Below are positions 46,977 through 59,016 of a stretch of DNA of 64,000 bases, in pieces (within the stretch, counting starts at the first letter, position 1; the number at the start of each line of letters is the position of its first letter). The stretch comes from Condylostoma magnum (lineage: Eukaryota > Ciliophora > Heterotrichea > Heterotrichida > Condylostomatidae): positions 1-64,000 of the forward strand of contig CAKKTI010000007.1 of assembly GCA_920105805.1 (NCBI GenBank), written 5' to 3'. The notes beneath the pieces are model-generated. The model was not told the DNA's origin. It saw nothing but the letters and a program-made list of their open reading frames with translations, and did no database searches. Both the position numbers and the translations under genes were made by a program.

Positions 46977-47957
46977 ATGAAAAAGTATTACAAAGATTCA
47001 GTACTTAATAAGGATTATTCTTTAGGATCTCGTGAGTCAATGGCAGAATTATCGCCTCCATAAGTGAATCCACCTATAATCACTTAGTCTAACCCTTATG
47101 GTATGTAACTAATCCCCTAATAAAAGCGCAGGTTATTTTAATGATTGTCTTAAATCTGCTATTGCTTTTATAGTACATAAGATACTGATTATTCTGAAAT
47201 ATCAGGCTAGCTTTTACCTGAATAAACAGAAGATTGCTAAGGATTAAAGACCTTAGTACTAGATTTAGATGAAACTCTTATTCATAGCTCATTTTCCAAT
47301 AACAGTGTTCATGATGTAGCATTATAGGTTAAATTCAACGGAACAATTTACACGCTTTTTGTTGCTATAAGGAAAGGACTGAGAGAATTTCTAGATAAGA
47401 TGAGTGAAATCTATGAACTTGTAATATTCACAGCAAGTCTGGCCATGGTAAGCTTTATTTAGTATGCTGATGCAGTCATAGATTATATTGATCCAGATTT
47501 AAAAATAAGACATAGGTTATATAGAGATAGTTGTAATAATTTCAATGGAACTTATGTAAAGGATCTTTCACGCCTTGGAAGAAAATTGAAAGATGTTATA
47601 ATAATTGATGTAAGTTTTATGCAGAATTCCCCTAATTCCTACCGTCTTTAACCCTAAAATGCAATTCCTATAATATCATGATTTGACAACCGGTAAGACA
47701 CAGAGCTAGTTAAATTAATCCCGGCATTAGAAAGCCTAGCTTAAGTTGAGGATGTTACTATTTATATAAAGCCATTATAACAAAAAGGAGTCCCACCCAA
47801 TGTGTTTTACTAGCATTTAACATAGTAAACAGATGATAACAATGATTCGAGTTTTTCTGATATTCCCCTGGTAGAAAGTCCTTATAGAGCTGATTTCAAC
47901 TCGCCTATAGGAGCGGAAAACAAGCATTTTGAGTTTAATGACGATCAAAAAGATTGA
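46977..47957 (+). CDS. SCP/FCP1-type CTD phosphatase
   Basis: 316 residues after removal of two 15-nt introns. HAD-family phosphatase: catalytic [10 protein letters not shown] near residue 96 (both Asp present), [55 protein letters not shown], then [16 protein letters not shown] and WFDN. These match small C-terminal-domain phosphatases that act on RNA polymerase II or on transcription factors. The introns fall exactly where the family alignment needs a five-residue deletion. The N-terminal 90 residues are a variable extension. The stop is probably TGA, since the next TAG lies inside the following gene. Confidence 0.92.
47448..47462 (+). other. 15-nt intron 1 of the CTD phosphatase
   Basis: GTAAGCTTTATTTAG between GCC ATG and TAT GCT. 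Removing it joins TASLAM to [10 protein letters not shown] as in other SCP phosphatases. It is a multiple of three and has no TGA, so it does not break the frame. Length 15 nt is typical of heterotrich ciliates. Confidence 0.9.
47610..47624 (+). other. 15-nt intron 2 of the CTD phosphatase
   Basis: GTAAGTTTTATGCAG between ATT GAT and AAT TCC. Removing it restores [14 protein letters not shown], an invariant motif of the family. Confidence 0.92.
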
Positions 47958-47976
47958 TTTTATTGTAATTTTAATT

Positions 47977-48420
47977 ATGGCAATTAGGGTTTAATTAGTT
48001 TAAGAGGAAATAGATATACTAGAATTGTAAAATTGAGTAAAAACAGATGAATCAGGAGCTATAAGCTCTTTTATTGGTATTACTAAGAAATGATTCAATG
48101 GTAAAGAAGTGCTTAGATTGGAATACGAAGCATATAATGATATGGCCCTTAAATAAATATAAGAAATAGCATAAAATGCAGTAGATAAATGAAGATTACA
48201 TAAGATTTGCATAGTTCATAGACTTGGTGTAGTTGGAATCGGAGAAGCCAGTATTGCTATTATTGTTTCTTCAGAATTTAGAGCATAAGCACTGGAATCA
48301 TGCTCATTTATTATAGAAGAAGTGAAAAAATAAGTAGCAATTTGGAAGAATGAGGTTTATACAGATGGAAGCCAATGGAAAATTAACAGTGAATGGAATC
48401 CAAGACACCTTTGCAGTTAA
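47977..48420 (+). CDS. Molybdopterin synthase catalytic subunit (MoaE/MOCS2B)
   Basis: 147 residues of normal length. GAISSFIGITKKWFNGKEV near residue 30, LEYEAYNDMAL, HRLGVVGIGEASIAIIVSS near 84, ALESCSFIIEEVKKQVAIWK and YTDGSQWKINSEW at the end match MoaE, which transfers sulphur to precursor Z with MoaD in molybdenum cofactor synthesis. Lys of EEVKK and of IWKNE is in the active-site region. A MoaD partner is not in the window. Starts 19 bp after the phosphatase stop. Confidence 0.93.
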
Positions 48421-48482
48421 AAGTATTAATTGTTCTTATACCAATATCTTTAAATAAACCTATTAATCCATCCCGATAAAAT

Positions 48483-49238
48483 ATGTCCGCTTCAAACTAC
48501 ATGTCTAATTCAAGTTCCTATTAAATGAGTCTAAATACAAGCGTTAGTAATAAAATAGACTAAACCCTATACCGCTAGGATAAACGCTGTACAAACTGCA
48601 GCTAGTAATTTGGATGGGGATTAAAAAAGCATTTATGTACATTCTGTCTACGAGGAGTTTGCAATGATTGCTCATCTCAGCGTATAAAGAACTATGCCAT
48701 AGACAGAGTTGGACGAATATGCGGCAATTGCTTTGCAGTGGTTGTAATGGCTCCTGATTAAAAGGAGGATAGTGACCAAGAAGCCTAGGATAGGTTTGAT
48801 GAAGAGGCTAAAATAGAGGAAATGAAAATGCTTATAGAAGGAGAATGTTAATAATTGATGGAAGAGTAGGAAATGACTAATTCTTTATTGAGTTAAATAT
48901 AGGGATTGAGGTAAATGTGTAGTTAGCTAGATGAGTCTACTAAGGATATAGAGGCGGAAAGAGAGGTTTTGTAATAGTAAATATACAGCAAGGATGAGGA
49001 GTTAGAGAATTTTTATAATTAATTGTCATAGAAGCAGAGTAAAGACGGGTTGGAAAGTCATAATAAAGACTTAGTACAGCTTATGGAAAAGAACAGGAAG
49101 CTTAATGATGAGCATAACAACCTTCTTGCATGTAAAACTATAGTAAATGAACTATAGACTAAAATTATAGGGTTAAGGCTGGATAATAATGTGATTAAAT
49201 AAAAGTCGTAAAGACAAGTAAGATCAGGGTGTTGTTAG
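48483..49238 (+). CDS. FYVE-like zinc-finger coiled-coil protein
   Basis: 251 residues. A zinc finger near residues 32-80 with spacing CTNCSQQFGWGLKKHLCTFC, then VCNDCSSQ and RICGNC resembles FYVE/FYVE-related fingers, but the basic RKHHCR core that binds PI3P is not present (KKHLC instead). Residues 100-240 are a long coiled coil (LRQMCSQLDESTKDIEAERE). Possibly a vesicle or membrane-trafficking factor; PI3P binding is doubtful. Confidence 0.75.
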
Positions 49239-49346
49239 TTTAATTAATTAGTAAATAAGGTAATAATAATGTGTTATACAGTAGCAATAGAAATCATTTA
49301 CAGAGATAATAAGGCATTTTTAAAAGGTATAAATAAATTATTAAGA

Positions 49347-49874
49347 CTAGTTACCAGCATCTCCGGCATCTCCAGCATCTCCAGCACCTCCAGCACCTCC
49401 AGCTTATTATGGCTGTAAAGCTTGCATGATTCTTCCCATAAACTGCTGTAATTATCCGGCTAATCCTTGTAAAGCTTAGAAAGCATCACTAGTTTGATCC
49501 TGAAGAGCATCAGAAAGGCTAGCAGCGGTTTAGTTGTTATAGTCTGAAGTCTGATCAACAAAAGTGTTGATATAGTTTTGTAAATCTTCAACTTAGTCGG
49601 GGGCGAATTGAGAGAAAATTCCTAGAGATTATCCTAGTCCTTGAGCAAGTTGGGCTAAGGTTTGGTTAGCAGCACCGGCAGTTCCGGGTACAGTTTATTC
49701 GATAACTTGGTTAAGAGCTTAAACGATAGCTTCTCCGGCGTTGTTAGCAGCTTATGCAGCTTCGGTTTCCTCAGCTGCACCACCTTCTTCCTGCTGTAAG
49801 AAAGAGTTCTTGAAGATTTGGGTCTTTGATCCGAAAGCAAGGGCAATCATGAGTAAGATAGCGATCTTGTTCAT
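49347..49874 (-). CDS. Secreted Ala/Gln-rich repeat protein
   Basis: 175 residues with a signal peptide (MNKIAILLMIALAFGS), then Ala/Gln-rich amphipathic helices (NQTLAQLAQGLGQSLG, SDAFQALQGLAGQLQQF) and a C-terminal Gly-Ala-Gly/Asp repeat ending GDAGDAGDAGN. The coding sequence is clearly richer in GC and preferred codons than its neighbours, suggesting high expression. Possibly a mucus, cortex or extrusome component. Ends with TAG. Confidence 0.75.
49354..49403. repeat. 9-bp minisatellite in coding sequence
   Basis: About five copies of CCAGCATCT/CCAGCACCT in tandem, encoding the Gly-Ala-Gly/Asp C-terminal repeat on the minus strand. Confidence 0.85.
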
Positions 49875-50146
49875 TGTATTTTTATTATTATATCATTAAA
49901 TTAGCTTCCTTTTAAATTGGACCTAGCCGTTTTAAGCGAAAAAAAGGGCTTTTGAGGGTAAGATGAAATTATAATGTAATAAAAATTTATATAAAAGGTA
50001 GAAGGAATACCAGATGCACAATAGATTCAAAAAGTACACTGTTATTACTATGATTTTCAGATGTGTTTCCATCAGATGTGGATTTAAATGTTAAATTTGA
50101 TTAAGGAAAATTGACATGAAGCAGCTTTGATTTTATGATATACTAA

Positions 50147-51826
50147 CTAGGGACTTGTGGAATTGCTGGTTTGAGTCATCATTCTCTTAAAGTCGTCGAA
50201 ATCAATTTCACTTGCTTAGTTTTTGCTTCATTGTTTGAAAACTGATTACATTTAGTCTGTTTAGCACGCATCGCCTAAGATGAATTGTAATTCTTGTATA
50301 GATATTCTTCCACTGTTGTCCTTATCATAAAGCTTGAATGCAGCTTCTAGTTGTCTCTCATTCAGAACTTTGGATTCATCTAATGTAGCTGCTAAAAATT
50401 ACGTATAGTTGATTCTGCCATACAGATCCTAATCACAGTACTCTAGCATATTATCAATGACTTCTATTAAATCTTACCTACCAACTTAATTAAATCCTTG
50501 CACAAAATCGTCTCTTTATAAATGACCATCTCCATCTTAGTCAAGCTGATCAAAGAATTACCTAAGATCATCAAATTCTTAACTTTAACTCCACTTGTTA
50601 ATAATCATTTGCATGGTAATTTACTTTAAAAAGCACATATTTTTGTACTGGCTTAAATTATTAAAAGCTTTATGGGCAATCTTCTTATTTAGATTTATTA
50701 AGGAACTTTTTCTCTTAAACCACAGATCACTTAGCAATTCACTAGCAGAAGGCCTTAAATCAGGGTCTTTACATAGCGTTTTTATAAGTAATTGTTTTAC
50801 TTCTTTTGAAATGTTAGTTCATTCCTTAGCTTAAAAGTCAAAATTACATTTGATAATGTTTTTCTTAATTTAATCGATAGTATTTCCTTCAAAGGGAGGA
50901 TTACCCGATAAAATCACATATAGAATAATACCAAAGCTTCAAATGTCTGATTTTGTCGTATAATGTTAGCCTTATAATTATTCAGGACAAATGAAGAAAA
51001 TATTATCACAGGCTTCGTAAATGTTAGAAGTTTTATATTATTTAAAAACATTGCAAAATCCGACAATTTTTATCTGTAAGTTATCATCCAGTAGTATTTA
51101 AGAAGGTCTCAAACCTTGATGTATAACTCCATTTTAATGAGCATAGCTTATAGTTCTCAATACTTCATACATAATCTTTGCAGCTCTTTATTCACTAATT
51201 GCATCATGACTTAGTATATAATCAAATAACTAGATGCCTTAAACATACTCATACACAATTGCAAACTACTATTGACTCCTGAAGATTTCTATTATTTACG
51301 CTAAATTAGGGTGATCTAATTCACTGTACCTCTGCAACTTTTAAAACAGCTCATCTAAATCATTTTCCTAATACTTATCTATATTTAGCATTTTAACTAT
51401 TCTTATTGTCTTACTAATCTTATCTACTGCTTTGTAGAAAGAATAAGTGGGAGTATCCTTTAGTCTTTGTACTAAATTGTAGTTTTGTTTTAATAAACAG
51501 GAATTAACTCGGAAAAAGATAGCCACTGAACCTCTTCTACTGGAGATATGACCATTACTGCCTGAAACAGGCCTTTGAATTTAATCTAAATTATTTAGAG
51601 TTTAACTCTGATAAATTTATTATAAGGCTTCTAAGTTAGGTTCATTATCTACGAAGATTTCCTATTGAGAATGCTCTGATTCTGGAGTTAGTTATATTAT
51701 ATACTGTTCTTCTTAATCAGCCTAGTTAATTGATTAATGCTGCAGCGGAGGTTAAATTATCCCTTAATTTTCCTAACTATTCACCTGAGAAAGCTCATCT
51801 AAATTCCTTAAATTACAACACCCCAT
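50147..51826 (-). CDS. CDPK-type pseudokinase
   Basis: 559 residues, same layout as a calcium-dependent kinase: MGCC start (myristoylation and palmitoylation), 120-residue variable region, kinase-like domain, EF-hands. The kinase lobe keeps its fold markers (FAIVYEYVQGIQLFDYIL, TKSDIWSFGIILYVILSGNPPF) but the catalytic loop reads HQGLRPSQILL, without the catalytic Asp, and DFG reads GFCN. No glycine loop is visible. EF-hands are intact at DQLDQDGDGHLQRDDF near 416 and YDKDNSGRISIQEL near 487. So it should bind calcium but not phosphorylate. No sign of decay; it looks like a functional regulator. Confidence 0.9.
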
Positions 51827-51959
51827 TTAAAATGATTTTATTATAATTTGATATTAAATGAAGCAATGATATAAAGCTTAAATGCATATACTACAATTAT
51901 GTTTTTAAAGCCTTAATAAAGCATTAATCTAAGGATATATTTTAAAAGCTTTTAAATAA

Positions 51960-52493
51960 ATGTCTTATAATCCGGAATACAAAGGCCGATTAAGTGACTT
52001 TAAATAACGCCTAGACGACCGTCTTTCAGCCCTAAGGGAAAGTAATCGAGTTTACAGTAATTCAATTTAAAGTCTAAGAACAAGAGAGTAGGTTTAATCC
52101 CGACAAGAAATACAAAGTCCAATCCGCTAATAAATATATGACAAATTTAGACAATTATCCCCTAAGTCCAACACTTCAGTATATGAGAGTAGAGACTTCC
52201 TTAACTAGAGAAGAGTGGCATCCCCTCTGGCTTAGTATAACAAAAACCCAGACAACTTTTTTAATGAAATGTATCACGGGAACTCACCTCGCAGGCAACA
52301 AAACTTTAGTTAGAGATACAACCTCGGCTCTATATCCAAATAATCATTGGAAAGTATTTTGAAACTTGAGGATATTTTAAAAATGCAGGACATACTGAAG
52401 AACTTTGAGCAACACGAGAGCACCCTTACCCCTTCCTACGCCTAAGAACTTATAAAATTAGCTCAAATCATACAAACAAAAATCAGCTACTAA
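51960..52493 (+). CDS. Coiled-coil protein, unknown
   Basis: 177 residues: helical N-terminus (GRLSDFKQRLDDRLSALRES), a polar Pro/Ser/Asn middle (NPDNFFNEMYHGNSPRRQQN) and a C-terminal helix (LKLEDILKMQDILKNFEQHE). Arg/Gln-rich, not recognised. A different 74-codon frame overlaps it but has no better features. Confidence 0.6.
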
Positions 52494-52570
52494 TTTATTT
52501 TCCCAACTTACTCTCCACACATTTCCTTTATTCTTTACCACAAAATTCCATTGTAGAAAGAATAATAAAT

Positions 52571-53992
52571 ATGTTATCGAAGCTTGTCCTCATAAGCCTT
52601 CTGGTATTATCTTTAGCTCATGATTCCAATGACTGGAAATCTCGTACTATTTACCAGGTAATAATAGATCGTTTTGCCCGTAACAACGGCGACACCAGTA
52701 ACTGCTACGATCTCCACAAATTCTGTGGAGGAGGTTTCAAGGGTCTATAAAACAACCTCGACTACATCCAAAACCTAGGATTCGACGCAATATGGATCTC
52801 CCCTGTTGTGCAAAACGTGTATCAGGATGGCAACAGTGATAACTACGGGTATCATGGATACTGGGCCCAGGATTTCTATTAAATCTGTTCTGAGTTCGGA
52901 GGAGAACAGCAGTTGCAAGACCTGATTGCCGATATGCATAAACGTAACATGTGGGTTATGCTGGATGTAGTGGCGAACCATGTAGGTCCTATTGGAGAGC
53001 AGTTGTAAGGAGTTGGATCAATCAACCCATTCAACAAGTCGGAGTTCTATCACCCTTATTGCCCCATTACCAACTGGAATGATCTGAACAACGTTGAGAA
53101 TTGCTGGCTTGCTGACTTGCCCGACCTAGATCAGAGCAATAGCTATGTAAGATCTGAGTTGATCAAGTGGGTTAATCATATGGTTACAACTTATAACATA
53201 GATGGAATTAGGATAGATACCTGCGTTGAAGTACCCGTCGATTTCTGGTATCAGTTCACTGCATCCGCTGGAGTTTATAGCATATGTGAAGTTGATAATG
53301 GAAGCATGAGCCTTAATGCCATGTTCTAAGGACCTGCTGATGCTACTTTGAATTATCCTCTATTCTTTGAGCTTAGAAACATGTTTGCGTATAAACAGTC
53401 TTTGTAAGATAGGGCAAGATACGTGTACAATACTTCAAAATCAACATTCAAGGATATCCATTTGTTAGGAAACTTCGTAGATAATCATGACAATGCCAGA
53501 TTCTTAAGTGTTAATGGTAACAAGAACGCCTTTAAGAATGCCTTAGCCTGGTCTATGACTTATCCTGGAATTCCTATTGTTTACTACGGAGATGAGCAAG
53601 GTTATGCTGGTGGTAATGATCCCTATAACAGAGAAATCCTATGGCCTAATCTTGGCAAAACTGACTCTGATATGTATACATTTGTAACAAAAATCGTCAA
53701 CTACCGCAAGGAATTGCAACTCTGGAATCAAGACTATGTTGAGAGATATGCTTTAGACAATTTCTATTGCTTTACCAGAGGAATGGGAATGATGTGCTTT
53801 ACAAATGATACAAATAACATTCATATCAATGTTACTTATCACCCCTATAAGAATGGAGATGTACTTTGTAATATCTTCTATGACACTGACTGCGTCACTG
53901 TAACTTCTCAAGGGATGCCAATTTATTTAGATAATGGAGAAGTCAAGCTTTACAAGCTAAAGGGCTCTCAAGAGGAAATTGACTTTGAGTAG
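52571..53992 (+). CDS. Secreted alpha-amylase, GH13 fungal-type
   Basis: 473 residues with a signal peptide ([16 protein letters not shown]). Glycoside hydrolase family 13: [20 protein letters not shown] near residue 29, [28 protein letters not shown] near 98, [11 protein letters not shown] near 136, catalytic nucleophile in GIRIDTC near 213, acid/base Glu in CEVDNG near 240 and third acid in [10 protein letters not shown] near 305. The overall layout is like fungal TAKA-amylases. It hydrolyses alpha-1,4 links of starch, probably in food vacuoles or outside the cell. GC content and codon choice are higher than most neighbours. The frame stays open for about 23 codons after the TAG. Confidence 0.95.
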
Positions 53993-54091
53993 TTTAGTAA
54001 ACTTTAGTATTCAATATTTGTAGTTTTTTGTGAAACGTAGTAAGAAAATGTGGTAAGCTGAGATATATTCATAATAAACAAAATAATAATA

Positions 54092-54724
54092 CTAACAACA
54101 TTTTTTCTTCTTCTTCTTTGCCTGCTCTTCATTCAATACATGTGATTCTGTATTAATATTTATTCTTTTAGCCATTCGAGTCTGCATCCCTGTCTAACCT
54201 TGTTTACTTCTTTCTTTTCTGAGTATATTTTATGCCAATTGCTCAAAAACTTCATTAACTCCTTGCCCAGTTTTAGCACTTGTCATTATATGAGGTGCAT
54301 TTATCTACCTAGCATACTACTCTGCCTCCTACTTATTAATATCCCTTTCCCTTTCCTTATCACATTTGTTACCGGCTAACACAATAGCAATATCAGGATC
54401 AGCTTAATTCTCTAGTTCTCTCACCCATGAAATCACTCTATCAAACGATGCTTTATCCGTAATATCATAAACAATTAGTGCCCCGGAAGCCTATCTATAG
54501 TAATTAGGAGCCAATGCTCTAAACTTCTCTTGTCCTGCTGTATCCCAGATATTCAATTTCACCTAATTTCCTTCAACATTAATTGTTTTATTCAAGTAGG
54601 TTGCATTACGGGTTGACTTTTCATCTTCGTTAAATGTATCGTTAACAAATTTCAGGCTTAAGGAAGTCTTGCCAACCCGGCCCTCACCTAGAGTTACCAG
54701 CTTATATTCCTTAGAACGCTCCAT
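54092..54724 (-). CDS. Rab GTPase, Rab21-like
   Basis: 210 residues. G1 LGEGRVGKTSL, switch II WDTAGQEKFRAL near 64, YYRQASGALIVYDIT, NKCD near 121 and TSAKTGQG near 152; C-terminal KKKKKKCC for double geranylgeranylation. The GEGRVGKTS start, NATYLNKTINVEG and the overall motifs point to Rab21/Rab5-group endosomal GTPases. All nucleotide-binding motifs are intact. Ends with TAG directly after CC, confirming TAG as stop. Confidence 0.93.
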
Positions 54725-54901
54725 TTATGATTTTCAGGCTGTTTGGGAGGTTTAAACCATTATAGAGTAGAGATTAGCACTTGTTAATTGGTTGTATAGA
54801 AATATAAGGAGTTAGAAGCTGTGAATAGGAAGAGTTGTATGTTTGATAAGAGAGAACCATGGTGGGGAATTTTAGCCAATAAAATGGTTATTAATAAAAT
54901 A

Positions 54902-57805
54902 ATGCAAAATAGTCATTAAAGATAGGCACTTGCTACTAATTTTTTGTATTTACTGTAAAATCAATCAAAGAGCAGTCAAACATATTAAAAGTTTTTGTAG
55001 ACATTAGAATAGTACAAGTTGAATAGGTGAATTTTAAATAGAATCGATCTAGTTACTTTATGCTAAAGGGTTAAACAGATTTTTAAAGAGAGCCCAGATA
55101 TCCTTATCGAATTTAATCAATTTATCCCATAATAGTATCACTATAACTCCGAAGACTCTAAAAAACGCTAAGCAAGTGAGTATTTAGCAAGAGTTAGAGT
55201 AAGTTATACTTAGTAAGAAACACAGTCCCAGCCAAATATAAACACTAAGTTAACAGAGTTATTGAAGAAGTAATTGCATCAGGAAATAACTTAGGAATAG
55301 GCTAATAGTTAAATCAATATATTACTGAAGGATTACCCAGATTTACTTAAAGGTTTTTACGAATTTTTACAGGAAACTAGTGATGCATAATCACAGCCGT
55401 AGAAAAAGCCTAAACTACTAGGATTTATATTAGAAGATTATTTAGATTCTGATTTGATAGATAATTTTACAAAAAATGAAGAAATTTTAATCAAAAGAGT
55501 ACAGAGAATTCTTGATATGAATGCGAAGAGTACAGACTTAGATTATTTCGGAGAGTTCTGCTAGGTAATAAGTTTATACCAAAACTGTGTTATTTTAAAA
55601 CACGAAGCCATTGATCTTATAACTCCTTTATTTAAACTAACCAAAGCATAGAATTTCTTAAAAAGAACAGGAAGATGAAATATAGCGTAAATGCTTAATG
55701 AGGAAACAGATAGAACAGTTTAGAATTACTTGAATTAAATATTTGAAGCCTTGTAGGAAGTAATTATTTCAAAAGAAGCTCAAAGAAGGTAAAAAGGTTA
55801 TTTCTTCAGGCCATGCAGCTAATAAGATAAAATGAACATAAATCATCATGGAGCAAGCTATCATGAGTTTATTAAGCCCAAGCCAATATTAGACCCAACT
55901 AAAGTAAATGAAATTGAAATAAACAGACAATGAAGCAGTATTCCGCAAGGAAGTGAGGATTTTTCCTTTTTAAGGATGCGTAAAAATATATTTGAAGACG
56001 CGATTTTCAGATGTGAGGATGAAAGATATAATTTAGACTTGCTAATAGGACAATCTGAGTCAGTTTACTAAAAGTTGAGTCAATAAGATTAGAAGAACTG
56101 AAGTCTTGCTAAAATTAGAATGGGTCCCCTGTATTCAATATACGGAGAGTATGCTGAGCAGATAATTGAATGTTTAGAGCAATAGCCATAAAAGACTATT
56201 CCGGTAGTTTTATAGAGGCTGGATTAAAAGATAAAAGAGTGGAAATACTAAATGAAGCCAGAATTTGAGAGAAGTTGGTTCAAAATAATAGAGAAAAATT
56301 TTAGTCGTTCTTTTGATCATCGATCCTTTATATTTAAGTAGAACGAGAAAAAACTCATAGCTAATAAATGAATGATAGCTGAGGCTATAGAAAGGTTTAA
56401 TAAGTAATATTAAAGTAAAATAGAGTTTTAGATGTATTTAAAAGACGAGTAGTATAGCGTAGATGATTATACATTTTTAGGAGGTAATAAATACAGACCT
56501 TTTCTTAACAGTTTTGAAGGACTTTCTCATGAATTACCTCTGACTAATAAAAGTTCATGTGATGAGTAAATGAAAAAAGATTTTATGATTATTAATTAAG
56601 ACAAAACGATTTAAAGATTACCGTATTAGAACGCCTTGGATATATGCATTTTACCTCATTTTAGATTAAAGTTTGAAAAGGTTGATATTATACTTGACTG
56701 CTTTAGGCTTATAATGACAGCAACTGATAAAATAACTTAATTTGACAGAATACGAGGGTAATAGTGGTTAAATACAATAATTGATCTAATATAATAAAAA
56801 CCATAATCTGAGTAAATTGGGGATTTATTAGACACTGAATAGACTGTAAATAATATCCATAAATGGGTTGATATAACATAAAGCATTAATTTAGAAAGCT
56901 AAGATAACGATATTTAAGACCCTATCTAGGATGTAATAGAAATTAATATAAATCAGTACTTTAGAGCCTTTGTACCAATTAAAAGCAAGTTCAACGTAAT
57001 TTACGCTCATCCTTAGTTTTATTACTTCATAAGACTTTTGTATATATTGTACGAAAGATTAGCAATGCTAAAGCATTTGATTAATGATGATCTATAAGTT
57101 TATCAGTAATTCCTAACAGCCGTTGATCATTCTATAAAGGGGTTCATTGATTAGAATAGATTTGAGGAGGAGTGCAGAGGTCTACTTGGATAAAACTCTT
57201 ATTTACTCTTTACCTTTGATAAGTTAACTAAACTAGCAGCCAAGACCTTCCATCAGCTAACCCAGCATTAGTATATTGATAAGTACCTGCGTCTTTACTA
57301 AAAATACAATTTGAAATATTAAAGTGAAGAGTTCTACTATAATGAAATAGTTTGGCTTTCTAAAGAACTGTAATAGCCTATTTTTAGAATTTTATGGCAA
57401 CCTAAGGTAAATGTGCTTAACATAACTTATATTGAGAATCCTTACGATTAGCTTTCAGACATCAATGCAGTTTAAATTTATTCCGAAGGTTTGTTTATAC
57501 AGTAGGCAAAACAACTCACATGCTTAAAAAATTTAGTTGAAAAGTGTAGACCATTAAATACTTAAATATAGGCTACAAACGGTTTAGTGCTAGGATTCGA
57601 TGCAAACAGCTGGAAAATTAGATTTATACCCCGGACTGAGGATTTCATAACAAAAATGCATAGTATATAATGGGACTCTTAGGTAATTGTTAATGAGAGA
57701 TCCTAAAAGAGCTATAAGGTATCCAATACTGCATCCTATATTCAAAAATGCGTCCAAGTTTCCGAGAAGAAGCTAAAACAATTACTTAATCTATATTCTA
57801 TTTAA
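54902..57805 (+). CDS. SIN3 co-repressor
   Basis: 967 residues. PAH1 near 10-70 (TYQKFLQTLEQYKLNR, then VKQIFKESPDILIEFNQFIP), PAH2 near 105-155 (INILLKDYPDLLKGFYEFL), a PAH3-like segment (LDYFGEFCQVISLYQNCVI), then the HDAC-interaction domain: NRQWSSIPQGSEDFSFLRMR near 342 (Trp written TGA at the invariant position), IFRCEDERYNLDLLIG, KNFSRSFDHRSFIFKQNE near 463, and a Sin3 C-terminal domain (CRGLLGQNSYLLFTFDKL near 757). SIN3 scaffolds class I histone deacetylases to repress transcription. Many Gln are TAA/TAG and four or more Trp are TGA. Ends TAA, 11 bp before the next ATG. Confidence 0.95.
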
Positions 57806-57816
57806 ATATAATTAAA

Positions 57817-59010
57817 ATGAAGCCTACTAGAAAGGAAAGTTTTAGATAAAATGAAATTGATTCCTCTGCCAATACTGATGTTGATTAAATTTGAAATCAA
57901 TTAGATTAGAGTAAAAAGGACATTTTGGGAAGCTAAAAGAGTGTCTGGCTATTTGATTCTAAATGAGATATATTTCTTAATATACCAAGTTTATAATCAG
58001 GGTAAATACAGTTAGATTAGAGTAATTGTATAAATTTGAATTATTATTGTAGAAATAAAGGCAACTTTACGATAAATCTATAAGAATCTACAATAATATA
58101 CGGAGATGATGCATTTTAATTACTATCTTCATTTATTTTTGCATCTTAAAGAGCTGCTAGTGGACTAATTTTGGCATTTTAATCTTAATCTCAAATTATT
58201 TTTGTTATTTTCAACGATTAGAAGGATTTAGAGCTGTATTTATAAGGATTAATTGAAATCTAGAATAAATATAATGGAACTATAATAGAAACGGATAATT
58301 TTAGCTATGGAAATGTAATAGATATCAGAGAACTAAACCCAAACCCTAATTCACAATTTAGTCAGCATAAGGTCACTTTTATTTCTTAAAATTCCTCATC
58401 TCGAGAAGAATTCTTGCTATTTGATAGATCAATTGAAAGTTTATGCGATGCTGCTGATGAAATGATAATGTCAGTGGATAATTCTGCTGATTATACTAAT
58501 CAACTTATAATCTAGTAATATGTTACAGATCTGGTACTTGAAGAGTACTCTTTGCGACTGAGTAATCCATTTCATTAAATTAGTCTTTAAGGAAAAGATT
58601 TAATTTGAAATAGAATAGAAATTGATTACTTAACTAATGACCACTTAAATTTGTAATCAGTTGATTTCTTACAAGTATCAAACTATTTATTAATGGAATA
58701 TGAATTTGGGGATTATTACAGTGATTTACTAGACTCATATAAGATGATGCAGATACAAAATATTGTCGTATAAATGCAGTTAAAAGATATCGCTGTATTT
58801 ATCATTAATAATAATACTGACATTAGTAATTATAACAATTCTACATTTAATGAATCATTAATACAAGATACTGAATCAATCCAGTTTGGGGAAAAGAATG
58901 CGAAAAAACTTAAACAACTAGAGCGTAAATTACAAAGACTAAAAGAACAAGAAATAGATAAACAGCTATCAGATAACTCTGGTGACCCATGTCATTGTTT
59001 AATATATTAA
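57817..59010 (+). CDS. Unknown protein with Cys-rich C-terminus
   Basis: 397 residues, no family recognised. Beta-rich middle (INLNYYCRNKGNFTINLQ, GLILAFQSQSQIIFVIFND), helical later part (SIESLCDAADEMIMSVD; QLERKLQRLKEQEIDKQ) and a C-terminal CHCLIY that could be lipid-modified. Fits exactly between SIN3 (11 bp) and PKG (6 bp), same strand. Confidence 0.6.
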
Positions 59011-59016
59011 TATAAA

